Assembly (NCBI GenBank): GCA_009781125.1
Contig: WQYS01000087.1
Location: forward strand, 1-8,466
Direction: 5' to 3'
DNA length: 8,466 nucleotides
Source of the DNA: Acidobacteriaceae bacterium
Lineage (GTDB): Bacteria > Acidobacteriota > Terriglobia > Terriglobales > Acidobacteriaceae
Shown: positions 8,311 to 8,466 of the stretch, one piece after another
Layout: each line of letters starts with the position of its first letter
Position numbering within the stretch: the stretch's first letter is position 1
Program-made: the position numbers and the translations under genes
The notes under the pieces: generated by a model
Database searches by the model: none
Told to the model about the DNA's origin: nothing
Seen by the model: the letters and a program-made list of their open reading frames with translations, nothing else

Positions 8311-8466
8311 ATGGCAGATGAGATTCTGAACTCCGTCCGGTCGAAGTACGGCGCGGTTGCCGAAAGCGCTTTGTCCAATAATGACGCGGGCGTGAAGGCG
8401 GTTGCCGAAGCCTTCGGCTACTCCGCCGAGGAGCTGCGGTCGATTCCGGCAGAGGCCAACATGGGA
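8311..8466 (+). CDS. arsM: arsenite methyltransferase (ArsM-like), 3'-truncated by window edge
   Basis: Only the first 52 codons are visible. ArsM transfers methyl groups from S-adenosylmethionine to As(III), giving methylated, often volatile arsenicals. The N-terminus ([16 protein letters not shown], then [20 protein letters not shown]) matches the pattern I recall for bacterial ArsM: a V-x-x-YGA helix, a GYS-x-EEL turn and an IPAEAN-(M/L)G motif just before the SAM-binding domain, which lies beyond the window. The start ATG at 8311 has GAGG (8301-8304) six bases upstream. No cysteine occurs in the visible part, although many ArsM proteins have a Cys-rich stretch between these two motifs. 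Divergence from arsR supports the call. The alternative is another SAM methyltransferase of the same family. Confidence 0.75.
   Translation, partial: MADEILNSVRSKYGAVAESALSNNDAGVKAVAEAFGYSAEELRSIPAEANMG

Overview
The window looks like chromosomal DNA of an Acidobacteriota (Terriglobia-type) organism. This is an inference from remembered protein style (a GERRLLA-type ParB, a YpdA-like enzyme next to ArsR) and from the compound palindromic repeats between genes; no database was searched. Coding regions are moderately GC-rich, genes are well separated, and TTG start codons recur.

Layout, left to right. (1) The 3' part of a parB chromosome-partitioning gene (+), then a convergent 82-residue gene of unknown function (-) only 13 bases away. 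(2) A roughly 0.5 kb non-coding stretch (1014-1557) crowded with inverted repeats, including a 17-bp hairpin, a doubtful 38-codon ORF and a candidate -10 box. (3) lpd (+), encoding dihydrolipoamide dehydrogenase. (4) acs (-), encoding acetyl-CoA synthetase and convergent with lpd. Acs is bracketed by two same-orientation copies of a ~180-bp palindromic element that can fold into a multi-arm structure. (5) An aldo/keto reductase gene (-). (6) A separate ~130-bp inverted-repeat element. (7) An arsenic locus at the right end: arsR and a YpdA-like FAD/NAD(P) oxidoreductase on the minus strand, 21 bases apart, divergent from the beginning of what appears to be arsM (arsenite S-adenosylmethionine methyltransferase), cut by the window edge. 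The ~77-bp divergent region holds back-to-back promoters and several ATATTCG-type half-sites.

How they work together. Lpd and Acs are central acetyl-CoA enzymes, but nothing shows they are co-regulated, as they face each other. The coherent system is the arsenic locus. ArsR carries two possible As(III)-binding cysteine pairs and probably represses both directions. ArsM would methylate arsenite, and the YpdA-like reductase may supply or recycle low-molecular-weight thiol reducing power. That reductase has Thr where staphylococcal YpdA has its active-site Cys, and carries a CxC pair nearby.

The most interesting signals are the ars/YpdA linkage and the palindromic element family, whose arms differ in sequence between copies but keep pairing.
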